From contig JBEMAQ010000017.1 of assembly GCA_040274725.1 (NCBI GenBank), forward strand, positions 19,919-83,918: a stretch of 64,000 bases of DNA. Reading direction: 5' to 3'. This DNA comes from Solibacillus sp040274725. GTDB taxonomy: Bacteria; Bacillota; Bacilli; Bacillales_A; Planococcaceae. Below, one piece after another: positions 17,168-26,018 of this stretch. The stretch's first letter is position 1. Every line of letters begins with the position of its first letter. The notes under the pieces were generated by a model. It saw nothing but the letters and a program-made list of their open reading frames with translations. It did not search any database and was not told the DNA's origin. The translations under genes were made by a program, and so were the position numbers.

Positions 17168-20100
17168 AACCAATTCAGCTAACCCTGTGTGCATTTGGTC
17201 CGTATAAGGGTGAGGAAGTCGTTGATTTTCGTGAACTTGAGGACAATCGTTTATTTGTTATTTCGGGTGCAACCGGTGCAGGGAAAACGACGATTTTTGA
17301 CGGGATAGCGTTTGCTTTATATGGTAGTGGAAGCGGCACAGATCGCAAGGAAAATAAAACCTTACGCAGTGATTTTGCGGAGGACAAGCGGAACACGGCA
17401 GTCGAGCTTTTATTCGAAGTAGCTGGAAAAACATACCGCGTGAAGCGTCAGCTCGGTCACGTAAAGGCAGGCAATAAAACAGCCACAGGCGAAGCGTACG
17501 AATTTATGGAGGTGCTCGCTGATGGATCTGAGGTGAAGGCTGTGGAGCGTCAGCGCGTGACAGATATTAATACACGCATTGAGGAAATTATCGGTCTTAC
17601 GTACGATCAGTTCAATCAAATTATTATGCTGCCACAGGGTGAATTTCGTAAATTATTAACATCATCATCTGAAAATAAAGAGCTCATTTTGCGTAAAATT
17701 TTCAAAACCGAGCGCTATGGTGAGATGGTGAAGCGCCTTGAGGACAAAAAGCAACAGGCACAGCAACAGGCAAAGCAAGTGGAGGCTGTGAAGAATAGCT
17801 ATATTGAGCAGCTTTCAGGAGCACTTCCTCGCCGTGAGTCACAGCTTTTTGAGCTACTAGATGGCAATGCGAATATGTACCAAATTCAACAGGCATTAGT
17901 CGAGGAGCAAAGCTTTTACCAGCAGGAAATCGTGCAGCGTGAAGCGCAGTATAATGAGGCCTTTCATGTGCATAGCGAGCAACAGCAGCAACTATTAGCA
18001 CAGCAGGCTATTAATAGTCGCGTGGAGCAGTTAGAGCACAAGAAACTAGTGCACGTACAAAAGCAGGCACAGTTACCGATTTATGAGGCGAAAAAGATTG
18101 AGGCAGAGCGTGCGGAAAAAGCGAGTCAGCTTGAGCCGTTTAATGTACGCTGTCTGAATTTAAAAACTGAGCTAGATGTAAAGAGTGCACAGCTACAACA
18201 CGTAACAGAACAGTATGAGCAGGCACAAACTTATGCTAAGCAGGCGACCAGTGAGTATGAGCAGGAAAAGGCGAAAGAGACTGATCGTCAGCAAGTATCC
18301 GTGCAAATTCGTGATTTAGAAAAGCTAAAGCCACTCTATGAGGAGCTAGAGCAGCAGCAAAAGCATGTACAGCAATTACAGCAAAAATATGCATTTAGCA
18401 AGCAGCAAATTTCTAGCATGGCTTTGCAAGTGAAGAAGGAGCAGGAGCGCACAGCACAGCTTATTACCGATTTTGAAGCGCGTCAGCAACAGGTCGACGG
18501 ACTACCTGAGCAAATGTTACGTCAGCAGGAGCTGAAGCAGCATACACATGTATTAGATCAATTAGTTGCGGCAAATGTGACCTATGAAATATCACAAACA
18601 CAAATGCACACAGCGCAGCAGCTGTTTGCGGAGGCAAAAAAAGTTTATGCGGAGCAGGAACAAAACTGGCTTCAAAATCAGGCCTTTCACCTTGCCCGAA
18701 AGCTAGAGGCGAATTGCCCATGTCCGGTTTGTGGGAGCATAGAGCATCCAAACCTAGCACAAAGCGCTGAAATGATTGATGAGGCAGAGTTAGATCGTTC
18801 AAGAGAGCGACGTGATGTCGCGGCGCAGCAGGCAACAAATGCGCACGCTAAAGTAGAAGTCGCCAAGCAAACTGTCGAGCAGCTAACAACAGAGGCAAAT
18901 GAGCAAAAGCTTACGATCGAGCAATTACAAGCTTTGCAACAGGAGCTTGTAGCAGTAAATCGTGGCATTGCGGAATTACAAACACTACGTCAGCAATTAC
19001 AGCGCGATAAAGAGAATATTCATCAGCTCCAGCAGGTGATTCAAAGCTTACAGCAACAGCTTCAAGATGGGGAGCGTACGTTGTATCAGCTTGAAAATGA
19101 GCTAGGGCAGCAAACTGTGCTATTGGAGCAAAAGCAGCAGCAAATTCCGCAGCATGTGGCAAGTCTTGCTGAATTGACGAGTGCGTTGCAGCAAGCACAG
19201 AAAAATGCCGCGCAGCTACAGCAGGCATGGGAGCTGGCACAGGTAACGTATGACAAGACACGCGCATCGGTAGTTGAGCTTGAGCAGGCAGTGAAATTTA
19301 CGACTGAAGCGAAGCAGGAGCTTGCAGAACGTTTAGAAACAGAGCGAGCAACGTTTATCGAGGAACAGGCCAAGGCAGGATTTGAAGATTATAAAGCATT
19401 CACTGCAGCAAAGCGTGAGGAAAGAGAAATTCAGACGTTAAAGGCGGCATATGAACAATTTAATTTAGAGCTCCAGCAGTTAAATACAGAGGTTGCTCTT
19501 GAGGAACAGCAGCTTCAAGGCTTACAAAAGCAGGATGTGACGATGCTCACACAGCGCGTACAAACACTAAAGACTGCATACGAGCAAGCACTTCATTTCT
19601 TAAACCAGGCAAAGGAATGCGAGCGTCGCTGTATTGATTACGAGGAAAAGCTCGAGCAAATTGCTATGCAGAGCGCACAGCTTGAGCAAATGTCGAATGA
19701 AATTATCGACTTATATAATGTACTGCGTGGCAATAATACAAAGAAAGTTTCATTTGAACGTTTCGTACAAATTAGCTATTTAGAACAAATTACGGAAGCA
19801 GCAAATCATCATCTCTATGCGTTATCAAACGGTCAATATCGCCTTACATGTTCAGAGCGTCAGGAAGGCTTTGGTCGTCAGAGTGGTCTTGCGCTAGATG
19901 TGTATGATAGCTACACAGGGCAAAATCGCGATGTCAAAACATTATCCGGCGGAGAAAAATTCAATGCTTCGCTTTGTCTTGCACTTGGCATGGCAGACGT
20001 TATCCAAAGCTTCCAAGGCAATGTACGTATTGATACAATGTTTATTGATGAAGGCTTTGGTACGTTAGATGAGGAATCCTTAATGCGCGCCATTGATGTA

Positions 20101-20238
20101 TTAATTGCCTTGCAGCAGTCAGGCCGCATGATTGGCGTTATTTCGCATGTAGCGGAGCTAAAAGCAGCTATGCCAGCGATTTTACATGTAATAAAAACAA
20201 AGGCTGGCTATAGTGAAACGAAATTCGAAGTAAAATAA
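17164..20238 (+). CDS. sbcC: Nuclease SbcCD subunit C
   Basis: A 1024-residue Rad50-type SMC-like ATPase. Walker A is SGATGAGKTTIFDGI near residue 35; two long Gln/Glu/Ala-rich coiled coils flank the zinc hook CPVC at Cys520/Cys523; the C-terminal ATPase half carries TLSGGEKFNASLCLAL and the D-loop and Walker B in MFIDEGFGTLDEE. The coiled coil is unusually rich in Gln. It tethers DNA ends and drives SbcD. Overlaps sbcD by four bases. Confidence 0.95.
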   Translation: MKPIQLTLCAFGPYKGEEVVDFRELEDNRLFVISGATGAGKTTIFDGIAFALYGSGSGTDRKENKTLRSDFAEDKRNTAVELLFEVAGKTYRVKRQLGHVKAGNKTATGEAYEFMEVLADGSEVKAVERQRVTDINTRIEEIIGLTYDQFNQIIMLPQGEFRKLLTSSSENKELILRKIFKTERYGEMVKRLEDKKQQAQQQAKQVEAVKNSYIEQLSGALPRRESQLFELLDGNANMYQIQQALVEEQSFYQQEIVQREAQYNEAFHVHSEQQQQLLAQQAINSRVEQLEHKKLVHVQKQAQLPIYEAKKIEAERAEKASQLEPFNVRCLNLKTELDVKSAQLQHVTEQYEQAQTYAKQATSEYEQEKAKETDRQQVSVQIRDLEKLKPLYEELEQQQKHVQQLQQKYAFSKQQISSMALQVKKEQERTAQLITDFEARQQQVDGLPEQMLRQQELKQHTHVLDQLVAANVTYEISQTQMHTAQQLFAEAKKVYAEQEQNWLQNQAFHLARKLEANCPCPVCGSIEHPNLAQSAEMIDEAELDRSRERRDVAAQQATNAHAKVEVAKQTVEQLTTEANEQKLTIEQLQALQQELVAVNRGIAELQTLRQQLQRDKENIHQLQQVIQSLQQQLQDGERTLYQLENELGQQTVLLEQKQQQIPQHVASLAELTSALQQAQKNAAQLQQAWELAQVTYDKTRASVVELEQAVKFTTEAKQELAERLETERATFIEEQAKAGFEDYKAFTAAKREEREIQTLKAAYEQFNLELQQLNTEVALEEQQLQGLQKQDVTMLTQRVQTLKTAYEQALHFLNQAKECERRCIDYEEKLEQIAMQSAQLEQMSNEIIDLYNVLRGNNTKKVSFERFVQISYLEQITEAANHHLYALSNGQYRLTCSERQEGFGRQSGLALDVYDSYTGQNRDVKTLSGGEKFNASLCLALGMADVIQSFQGNVRIDTMFIDEGFGTLDEESLMRAIDVLIALQQSGRMIGVISHVAELKAAMPAILHVIKTKAGYSETKFEVK

Positions 20239-20243
20239 AGAGA

Positions 20244-20283
20244 AGCTTGTACGCATCGCGTGCAAGCTCCTTCTATTATTTTG
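20244..20283. terminator. Hairpin between sbcC and a convergent small gene
   Basis: Eleven-bp stem (20244-20254 with 20258-20268) and a three-base loop, followed by T/C-rich sequence that lacks a strong T run. A weak shared terminator. Confidence 0.55.
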
Positions 20284-20407
20284 TGCGACGTGTTGTACGT
20301 GTTGTTGTAGGTTTTGAAGCGGACTTACTATCAATAATTTTTTTCACAATCGGATAAATAATGGGGCCGTATTTAACGGCTGCCTTTACTAAATTACCAA
20401 GTTTCAT
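20276..20407 (-). CDS. Small basic protein, 43 aa, unknown function
   Basis: The ATG at 20407 is preceded by AAGGAGTGACTGCAT on the minus strand. The product begins MKLGNLVKAAVKYGPIIYPI, likely an amphipathic or membrane-associated helix, followed by VKKIIDSK and a Thr/Arg/Lys-rich tail (TTTRTTRRTK). The strong start signal and the head/tail contrast support a real gene. I do not recognise the family. It lies between sbcC and a DUF4870 membrane protein gene. Confidence 0.7.
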   Translation of the reverse strand: MKLGNLVKAAVKYGPIIYPIVKKIIDSKSASKPTTTRTTRRTK

Positions 20408-20478
20408 ATGCAGTCACTCCTTCAGATAGTACTACAAGTATTAGTCTATATACCCGAAAATAGTCATAACGTAAACTA

Positions 20479-20799
20479 TTAGCGTAATACTTTAATTGCC
20501 TGCACGACATTCCAAATAAGTAAAGCAAATGTCAAAATGATATACCCAATAAAAGCGGCGATATAGCCGTACGTCACGGTATCACTTACTAATTGAGTTG
20601 CTGCATTTGCTGTCACTAAAAATGAAATAAATAAAATAATACCAAGTACGACAGGGACAAGATGTGAAATGAGTGCACGCTTGGCATGGCGGCGAACTTC
20701 CGTTTCCTTTGCTACGAAATAAATAATAATTGGTACAATAAACGGTGCGAAAAAAGCACTTAAATAACTTAGGGCGTTAATGCCTTTTGATTGATCCAT
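20479..20799 (-). CDS. DUF4870-like membrane protein
   Basis: A 106-residue protein with three predicted membrane segments: FFAPFIVPIIIYFVA, LVPVVLGIILFISFLV and YIAAFIGYIILTFALLIWNV, joined by a short basic loop (KETEVRRHAKRAL). This is the Tic20-like DUF4870 layout. Function unknown. The ATG at 20799 has AAAGGAG nine bases upstream; a TTG three codons earlier overlaps that site. Confidence 0.75.
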   Translation of the reverse strand: MDQSKGINALSYLSAFFAPFIVPIIIYFVAKETEVRRHAKRALISHLVPVVLGIILFISFLVTANAATQLVSDTVTYGYIAAFIGYIILTFALLIWNVVQAIKVLR

Positions 20800-20932
20800 A
20801 ACAGTCAACTCCTTTCTTTAATCTACGAATAGTGAAGAAAAAAGATTCACACATTTAAAAGAAAGCTACTTGTATTTTAAAACGGCTTTCAGTACAATGA
20901 ATTTGTTCAAGGGATAAGAAAATATAAAATTT

Positions 20933-21008
20933 GGCATTTTGGAAATGCCTAGGCTAAAAAGTTAGCCCCTCAAGTCGTTTCAATCAATCGGGGCTGAACG
21001 GGCATTTT
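20933..21008. other. Region of mutually exclusive inverted repeats upstream of the TPP riboswitch
   Basis: Two local hairpins, GGCATTT/AAATGCC (20933-20949) and GGCTAA/TTAGCC (20952-20967), compete with two long-range pairings: AAATGCC with GGCATTT at 21001-21007, and GTTAGCCCC (20961-20969) with GGGGCTGAAC (20990-20999). The layout resembles a switchable RNA leader. It is divergent to the DUF4870 gene and precedes the thiT leader; direction of transcription is not clear. No class recognised. Confidence 0.45.
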
Positions 21009-21035
21009 AGCACTTTTCTTATACTTGGCAAATAA

Positions 21036-21132
21036 CGTACCACAAGGGGGGCCGCATTTGGCGGCTGAGATTTTGCACGTATTGCAATGACCCTTAGAAC
21101 CTGTAAGTTAGCACTTGCGTAGGGATGTGGAT
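21036..21132 (+). ncRNA. TPP (THI-box) riboswitch
   Basis: The conserved thi-box is readable: ACCACAAGGGGGGCC, GGCTGAGATT, ATGACCCTTAGAACCTG, then TTAGCACTTGCGTAGGGA. Followed by a terminator hairpin (21147-21190), it should shut off thiT when thiamine pyrophosphate is plentiful. Confidence 0.96.
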
Positions 21133-21146
21133 AGAAACCGACCTCT

Positions 21147-21190
21147 AACCGATGTCAGGCTCTGTCCTGCTATCGGTTTTTTCGTTTTTT
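21147..21190 (+). terminator. Riboswitch-controlled terminator ahead of thiT
   Basis: AACCGAT...CAGG pairs with CCTG...ATCGGTT, then a T run. It is the likely expression platform of the TPP riboswitch. Confidence 0.88.
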
Positions 21191-21224
21191 ATCCTTCTCT
21201 AAAAGAAAGAGAGGACGAATCGTT

Positions 21225-21785
21225 ATGGACAAAAAAAGATTATTAATGCTTGTTGAAATCGCTATTTTCGCAAGTATCGGGCTTGTGCTCGACCAAATTT
21301 CGTTTAAGTTATGGGCACAGGGCGGCTCGATTAGCTTAGTGATGGTGCCGATTATTCTCATGGCTATTCGCTGGGGATTAACTGCCGGCCTCACAACCGG
21401 GCTACTCATCGGTGTGATGCAAATGATGTTTGGTGCGTTTATCGTGCACTGGCTACAGGCAATGCTTGATTACGGACTTGCTTTTACAGTCGTTGGGCTT
21501 GCGGCAATTGTGCGCGGTCCATTACTCAGGGCGACAAAGATATTACAAAAAACAACAATGGCTATTTATATTGTAATCGGGACGCTACTTGGCGGGGCGC
21601 TACGTTTTATTTGCCACTTACTTGCGGGCGTTGTTTTCTTTAAAGAATACGCAGGTGACGATAATGTATGGGCGTATTCGATTATTTATAATGGCTCATT
21701 TATGCTGCCGGCCACTATTTTAACAGCTGTTATTACTGTACTATTATTTACTGCTTCACCGCGTTTATTACAAAGAGCAAAATAA
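21225..21785 (+). CDS. thiT: Thiamine transporter ThiT (ECF S component)
   Basis: A 186-residue membrane protein with six hydrophobic segments. The N-terminal ALGLVLD-type region reads FASIGLVLDQI, and WAQGGSISLVMVPI, RWGLTAGLTTGLLIG and the C-terminal HLLAGVVFF match ThiT, which binds thiamine and docks onto the ECF energising module encoded elsewhere. The TPP riboswitch directly upstream independently supports a thiamine role. Ribosome binding site GAGAGGA. Confidence 0.95.
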   Translation: MDKKRLLMLVEIAIFASIGLVLDQISFKLWAQGGSISLVMVPIILMAIRWGLTAGLTTGLLIGVMQMMFGAFIVHWLQAMLDYGLAFTVVGLAAIVRGPLLRATKILQKTTMAIYIVIGTLLGGALRFICHLLAGVVFFKEYAGDDNVWAYSIIYNGSFMLPATILTAVITVLLFTASPRLLQRAK

Positions 21786-21786
21786 C

Positions 21787-21836
21787 AAAATGAGGCTTTG
21801 CTAAAAGTGAAAACTTTGGCAAAGCCTCATTTTATG
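21787..21836 (+). terminator. Intrinsic terminator after thiT
   Basis: AAAATGAGGCTTTGC pairs perfectly with GCAAAGCCTCATTTT (21819-21833). Confidence 0.92.
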
Positions 21837-21969
21837 TTGTGATGTTGCGTTTAATGGTCGTCTTATCATAGAATAAATATAAATAGGTTGCATAATGTAC
21901 ACCTCACGTTAGGTATTTACACATATATTCCCTACGTATGTAGTTATAAAACGACGAAATAGAAAATCG

Positions 21970-21999
21970 TTGAACACTTATAATTACTTTTTATATGAT
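21970..21999 (+). promoter_or_regulatory. SigA-type promoter of the methionine aminopeptidase gene
   Basis: TTGAAC (21970-21975), 18-base spacer, TATGAT (21994-21999), 40 bases before the start codon. Confidence 0.65.
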
Positions 22000-22039
22000 A
22001 TAGTAAGAACTAGATATTGTTTAAGGAAGGACGTTTAAC

Positions 22040-22792
22040 ATGATTGTTACAACTCAAGAAGAAATTCAAGCATTTAAAAAAATTGGTCGTATTTGTGCCG
22101 AAATTCGTGAGGCCATGAAGGCTGCCACTGTACCAGGTGTGACGACAAAGGAATTAGATGAAATTGCAGGTCGCATGTTTGCAGAGGCTGGTGCGATTTC
22201 TGGCCCGAAAGGTCAATATGACTTCCCAGGCTATACGTGCATTAGCGTAAATCATGAGGTTGCACACGGTATCCCAAGTGATAAAGTAATTCAAGAAGGC
22301 GATCTGGTAAATATCGACGTATCAGGCTCACTTGATGGCTACTTTGCGGATACAGGTATTTCTTTCGTTGTTGGTGAGGGCTACGCAGACAAGGAAAAAC
22401 TTTGTGCTGTAGCAAAATTGGCATTTGACCGTGCAATGACGAAAGTTAAAGCGGGTTCAAAATTAAACCAAATCGGTAAAGCGGTTGAACGTGAGGCGTA
22501 TGCACACGGACTGACAGTTATTATGAACTTAACAGGACATGGTTTAGGTCGCGCATTACACGAGGCACCAGACCATATACTGAACTATTATGAGCCAGGT
22601 GATGGTCAGTTAATGAAGGAAGGGATGGTTCTTGCTGTAGAGCCGTTCATTTCGGCAAAAGCGGAGCATATTGTAGAGTCAGGTGATGGCTGGACATTCG
22701 TAACACCAGACAAATCTTTAGTTGCACAAATTGAGCATTCAATTATCGTAACAAAAGGCGAACCGATTATTTTAACTGCATTAGAAGATTAA
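22040..22792 (+). CDS. map: Methionine aminopeptidase type I (YflG/MapB-like)
   Basis: A 250-residue enzyme that removes the initiator Met from new proteins. The dimetal ligands are visible in order: Asp in NIDVSGSLDG, Asp in FADTGIS, His in GHGLGRALHE, Glu in VEPF and Glu in QIEHS. There is no N-terminal zinc-finger extension. The N-terminus (MIVTTQEEIQAFKKIGRI) is closer to the B. subtilis YflG paralogue than to the ribosomal-cluster Map, and the gene stands alone here. Strong start context AAGGAAGG. Confidence 0.93.
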   Translation: MIVTTQEEIQAFKKIGRICAEIREAMKAATVPGVTTKELDEIAGRMFAEAGAISGPKGQYDFPGYTCISVNHEVAHGIPSDKVIQEGDLVNIDVSGSLDGYFADTGISFVVGEGYADKEKLCAVAKLAFDRAMTKVKAGSKLNQIGKAVEREAYAHGLTVIMNLTGHGLGRALHEAPDHILNYYEPGDGQLMKEGMVLAVEPFISAKAEHIVESGDGWTFVTPDKSLVAQIEHSIIVTKGEPIILTALED

Positions 22793-22841
22793 GCTTTGGT
22801 AGAGACAATAATTTTTAATTTTATTATAAATTGATAAATAA

Positions 22842-22880
22842 GCACTAAGTTAAATGGATATTTAGCTTAGTGTTTTTTAT
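22842..22880 (+). terminator. Intrinsic terminator after map
   Basis: CACTAAG...TTAAAT pairs with ATTTAG..CTTAGTG, then TTTTTTA. Confidence 0.85.
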
Positions 22881-22949
22881 TTAACAAATACCAATCCCAT
22901 CCATTTTGCAGTAAAATGGAAATTATAGCATAGGAAGGGAAGGAATTAT

Positions 22950-23774
22950 ATGAAAGAATTAAGCAAACTAGATTTATCAGTCGAGCTAGATAAAAAAATG
23001 TATAAAAAGAAACTAAAAGTTTTACAATACGAGATGTTAAATGCACAGCAGTTTTTATTTAACAATAAAATCGGGTTAATTTTAGCATTTGAGGGGATGG
23101 ACGCGGCTGGTAAAGGTGGCGCGATTAAACGTTTAACAGAGCGTATCGACCCGCGCGGCTTAGTTGTACTGCCAATTTCTGCACCACAGCCACATGAACT
23201 TCGTCATCATTATATGCACCGTTTCTGGCGTAAGCTGCCACAGCATGGGCAAATCGCGATTTTTGACCGCTCATGGTATGGGCGTGTGCTTGTCGAGCGT
23301 ATTGAAGGTTTTGCGAAGGATGAAGAGTGGAAACGCGCTTACAAAGAAATTAACGATTTTGAACAGCAATTAACAGACGGCGATTATATCGTGGTAAAAT
23401 TCTGGATTCATATTGATGAAGATGAGCAATTGAAGCGCTTTAATGACCGTGCACAGGATCCGTACAAGGCATGGAAGTTAACGGATGAAGATTGGCGCAA
23501 TCGTGAAAAATTTGGTTTATATTCAGAGGCTGCTGACGAAATGTTCGCCAAAACAGATACAGAGCATGCACCGTGGATTTTAATTCCGGGTAATGATAAA
23601 TTATATTCACGTGTACAAGTATTAAAAGAGACGCTCGCGCATATTGAAAAAGAGGCGACTCGTCGTGGCCTACAGCTAACGAATGTTTTTGAGCAAAAGG
23701 AAGCTGTGGAAGAGGTTGCAGCAGAAATAGCAGCAGAGCAGAAGAATACAAAAACAAAGAAAAAGAAAAAATAA
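22950..23774 (+). CDS. Polyphosphate kinase 2 (PPK2) family protein
   Basis: A 274-residue cytosolic kinase. Walker A is FEGMDAAGKGGAIKRL, Walker B-type FDRSWYGRVLVER follows, and the lid has DEDWRNREKF. PPK2 enzymes use polyphosphate to phosphorylate nucleotides, or the reverse. It is a single-domain form; the sequence alone does not separate the NMP- from the NDP-phosphorylating class. The last ~25 residues are a Glu/Ala- then Lys-rich tail (KNTKTKKKKK), probably disordered. Ribosome binding site GGAAGGG. Confidence 0.92.
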   Translation: MKELSKLDLSVELDKKMYKKKLKVLQYEMLNAQQFLFNNKIGLILAFEGMDAAGKGGAIKRLTERIDPRGLVVLPISAPQPHELRHHYMHRFWRKLPQHGQIAIFDRSWYGRVLVERIEGFAKDEEWKRAYKEINDFEQQLTDGDYIVVKFWIHIDEDEQLKRFNDRAQDPYKAWKLTDEDWRNREKFGLYSEAADEMFAKTDTEHAPWILIPGNDKLYSRVQVLKETLAHIEKEATRRGLQLTNVFEQKEAVEEVAAEIAAEQKNTKTKKKKK

Positions 23775-23857
23775 CAGCAGGAAACTAGTTAAAGATGAAA
23801 ATAGTGACACATATTTCTCGTCAAGATGAATACGCTAAAGTAAGGACTGGAATGTAG

Positions 23858-24463
23858 GTGAAGGTGCTGAAAAATTTATTTGGTGTACTGCCGAAAAAGG
23901 GTGATCATGTGATAAAGCTAATCGGTCAGAAATGCCTATTACGAACATTTGTTGAAGCGGATGCGAGAGTTCTTGCACAGCTATTACAAAATAATAAGTT
24001 TTATTGGTCGATTTATGAGCCGTTGCACCGCGAAGAATATTATAGCGAGCAAACGCAGCTTCGGAAAATACTAGAGGGAATCCGATTGTCACAAGAGAAT
24101 CGAGAATTTTCATTCGGAATTTTTGACTCGGAGTCCGGACAATTAATCGGTCATATTTCGCTTTATGCGATTAAACGCTTGCCGTATTCGAGTGCATTTG
24201 TTGGCTATTCAATGGACCAAAATTATGCAGGGCGTGGTATTGCAACAGAGGCAGTGGCACTCGTGCTTGACTTTGCTTTTAATAAGTTAAATATTCACCG
24301 AATTGAAGCTTATGTAGCACCAGAAAACCTCGCATCTGTTCGTGTTTTAGAGAAGTCTAATTTTGTTCGGGAGGGCTTATTAAGAGAACTACTATTTATA
24401 AATGGTCAGTGGGTTGATCATTATATGTACGCTATGTTGCAACGTGATTTCAAGCGGAAATAA
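23858..24463 (+). CDS. GNAT acetyltransferase of the RimJ/RimL type
   Basis: A 201-residue GNAT protein. The acetyl-CoA binding loop reads NYAGRGIATEAV, preceded by IGHISLY and followed by LNIHRIEAYVAPENLASVRVLEKSNF, typical of ribosomal protein N-acetyltransferases. The target is uncertain. GTG 23858 is used with TAAGGA about 11 bases upstream; an internal GTG at 23909 (MIKLIGQK) is an alternative that would remove a short N-terminal extension also seen in RimJ-like proteins. Confidence 0.88.
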   Translation: MKVLKNLFGVLPKKGDHVIKLIGQKCLLRTFVEADARVLAQLLQNNKFYWSIYEPLHREEYYSEQTQLRKILEGIRLSQENREFSFGIFDSESGQLIGHISLYAIKRLPYSSAFVGYSMDQNYAGRGIATEAVALVLDFAFNKLNIHRIEAYVAPENLASVRVLEKSNFVREGLLRELLFINGQWVDHYMYAMLQRDFKRK

Positions 24464-24502
24464 AAAGGAGGGGCAGCAGCTGCTACCCCTCATCATAATG
24501 AG

Positions 24503-24538
24503 AAATCCGTATGTCTACCATATGGATTTTTATTTTTC
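24503..24538 (+). terminator. Intrinsic terminator after the acetyltransferase gene
   Basis: AAATCCGTATG pairs with CATATGGATTT, then TTTATTTTT. It reaches into the 3' end of the convergent carbonic anhydrase gene. A separate GC-rich palindrome (24468-24491) lies just before it. Confidence 0.85.
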
Positions 24539-25102
24539 TAAAAATTTAGCTCCGTCATCTACTAAGTCTAGGCGACCGGTATTTGGATCGATTACTAAGC
24601 CGTGAACAGGTACATTAGTAGGCATTAATGGATGTGTGCGCACAAGGTCTACTGATTTTAGAACACTTGTTGTCACATCACCAAAGCCACGTAACCATTG
24701 TCTTAAGTCGATACCTGAATAGCTAATTGTATCGATTGTTTCTTGTTTAATACCACGACTTACCATATGTGAAAGCATAACGTCTGGATCGACTGCGCTC
24801 ATACCGCAATCATAGTGGCCTACAACGTATACCTCATCTGCCTTTAACGCATAGACAGCCACAAGCAAACTACGCATAATCCCACCAAATGGATGATTTA
24901 CGATTGCTCCAGCACTTTTAACGATTTTTACATCGCCGTTTCGTAAATTCATTGCCTTTGGTAGTAACTCAACAAGACGTGTATCCATGCAAGATAAAAT
25001 AACAATTTTTTTATCCGGATATTTTGTTGTAATAAAAGGTTCGTACTTTTTATCTGCTACGAACGATTCGTTGAAGCTTAAAATTCCCTCTAATGAAGAC
25101 AT
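24530..25102 (-). CDS. Beta-class carbonic anhydrase (YtiB-like)
   Basis: A 190-residue zinc enzyme interconverting CO2 and bicarbonate. Zinc and active-site motifs are SCMDTRLV (Cys, Asp-Arg pair) and VGHYDCGM (His, Cys). The length and the sequence around KSAGAIVNHPFGGIMRSL match the short YtiB type. The start has GGAAAGGGG upstream on the minus strand. Single-gene unit. Confidence 0.92.
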   Translation of the reverse strand: MSSLEGILSFNESFVADKKYEPFITTKYPDKKIVILSCMDTRLVELLPKAMNLRNGDVKIVKSAGAIVNHPFGGIMRSLLVAVYALKADEVYVVGHYDCGMSAVDPDVMLSHMVSRGIKQETIDTISYSGIDLRQWLRGFGDVTTSVLKSVDLVRTHPLMPTNVPVHGLVIDPNTGRLDLVDDGAKFLEK

Positions 25103-25257
25103 CTAATTTCATACCCCTTTCCTTACAGTAATTATTTTAATGTAAAGTTTAGAGAATTCAAATAATAAAAGCGAAGATGAGATAAAATGATTAATAAATC
25201 ATGAAAACTATAGTAACTAAGTAGAAAAAATGTGATGAAATTGTGTCTTGATAATAG

Positions 25258-25312
25258 AAATTAAAAAATCATGGCAAATGTAGGTATTCACTACATTTGC
25301 CATGATTTCATT
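25258..25312 (-). terminator. Intrinsic terminator of the small His-tailed membrane protein gene
   Basis: Perfect 18-bp stem (25266-25283 with 25291-25308) followed, on the minus strand, by TTTTTTAA. Confidence 0.92.
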
Positions 25313-25346
25313 TTGTTATGAACGTTTTTTGTACACCACTAAAAAA

Positions 25347-25541
25347 TTAATGATGATGGTGTCCTGAAGCTTTTTCGTTTGGTGCAAATGTATCCTTTGC
25401 AGAATCGATGTGCACGGAGTCAGCTGAATTTAATCCAACACGTAAGTAGTGGACGAAGAACCAAATACAAATAATGATAAGAACAGAATAGCCTAACACA
25501 GTCGTGAAGTATTCAGGACTCATAGGATGACGGTGATCCAT
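25347..25541 (-). CDS. Small membrane protein with natural C-terminal His cluster, 64 aa
   Basis: The chosen ATG (25541) follows GAAAGGAG eight bases upstream; an earlier in-frame codon overlaps that site. Residues ~11-36 form one membrane span (TVLGYSVLIIICIWFFVHYL), with His residues at the N-terminus (MDHRHP) and a SGHHHH ending. The His clusters could bind a metal. Function unknown. The strong terminator and start signal argue for a real gene. Confidence 0.75.
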   Translation of the reverse strand: MDHRHPMSPEYFTTVLGYSVLIIICIWFFVHYLRVGLNSADSVHIDSAKDTFAPNEKASGHHHH

Positions 25542-25956
25542 AAACAAAACTCCTTTCTTCATTAGAAAATGTTCATTACAACCAATTATACCTTATAAAA
25601 GGATTAAATTGGTAGAATCATTTTGTGGTGTTTACCATATATTTGATGAACTGTGACGACATTTTGAAAAAAGCCCGTTTTCTATTTTAAAATAAAGTGA
25701 AGTAGATAAAAGAATTATGCTTAGACATAACTATTCTCATAAATAATAAAAATCTATCCTTGAAATCTATTTTTATTAGAGAAGTAAATATTAAAAAGAA
25801 GCCCTTCGGTACGTTATTTTGTATCATTATGCCAATTTGTGACCGAAAAAATAAAAAAATACTGATACAATATATTCAAAAATAGGGAAATAGGAAAGAA
25901 AAAACCATTAATCCATCGAAAAATGTTGGCCGACCATTTATACTTATATTTAAGAG
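25542..25956. other. Intergenic stretch without recognised gene
   Basis: A/T-rich sequence between a small membrane protein gene and motA. I see no coding frame with a start signal and no strong hairpin. Confidence 0.6.
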
Positions 25957-25982
25957 TCAATAAATATCAAAAAAGACCGAAA
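25957..25982 (+). promoter_or_regulatory. Weak SigD-like promoter candidate for motAB
   Basis: TCAA (25957-25960), 14 bases, GACCGAAA (25975-25982) resembles the motility sigma factor pattern TAAA-N15-GCCGATAT and lies 36 bases before motA. The match is imperfect. Confidence 0.35.
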
Positions 25983-26018
25983 ATAAGAATATACATAGTA
26001 ATTGGAGGTACATATAAA

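Noticed and set aside
18464..19373. Several minus-strand frames inside sbcC
   Set aside because: Cys/Ala/Ser-rich mirrors of the repetitive CAG/GAG coiled-coil codons; no start signals.
24468..24491. GC-rich palindrome GAGGGGCAGCAGCTGC... as an additional terminator
   Set aside because: No T run on either side; a proper terminator follows at 24503.
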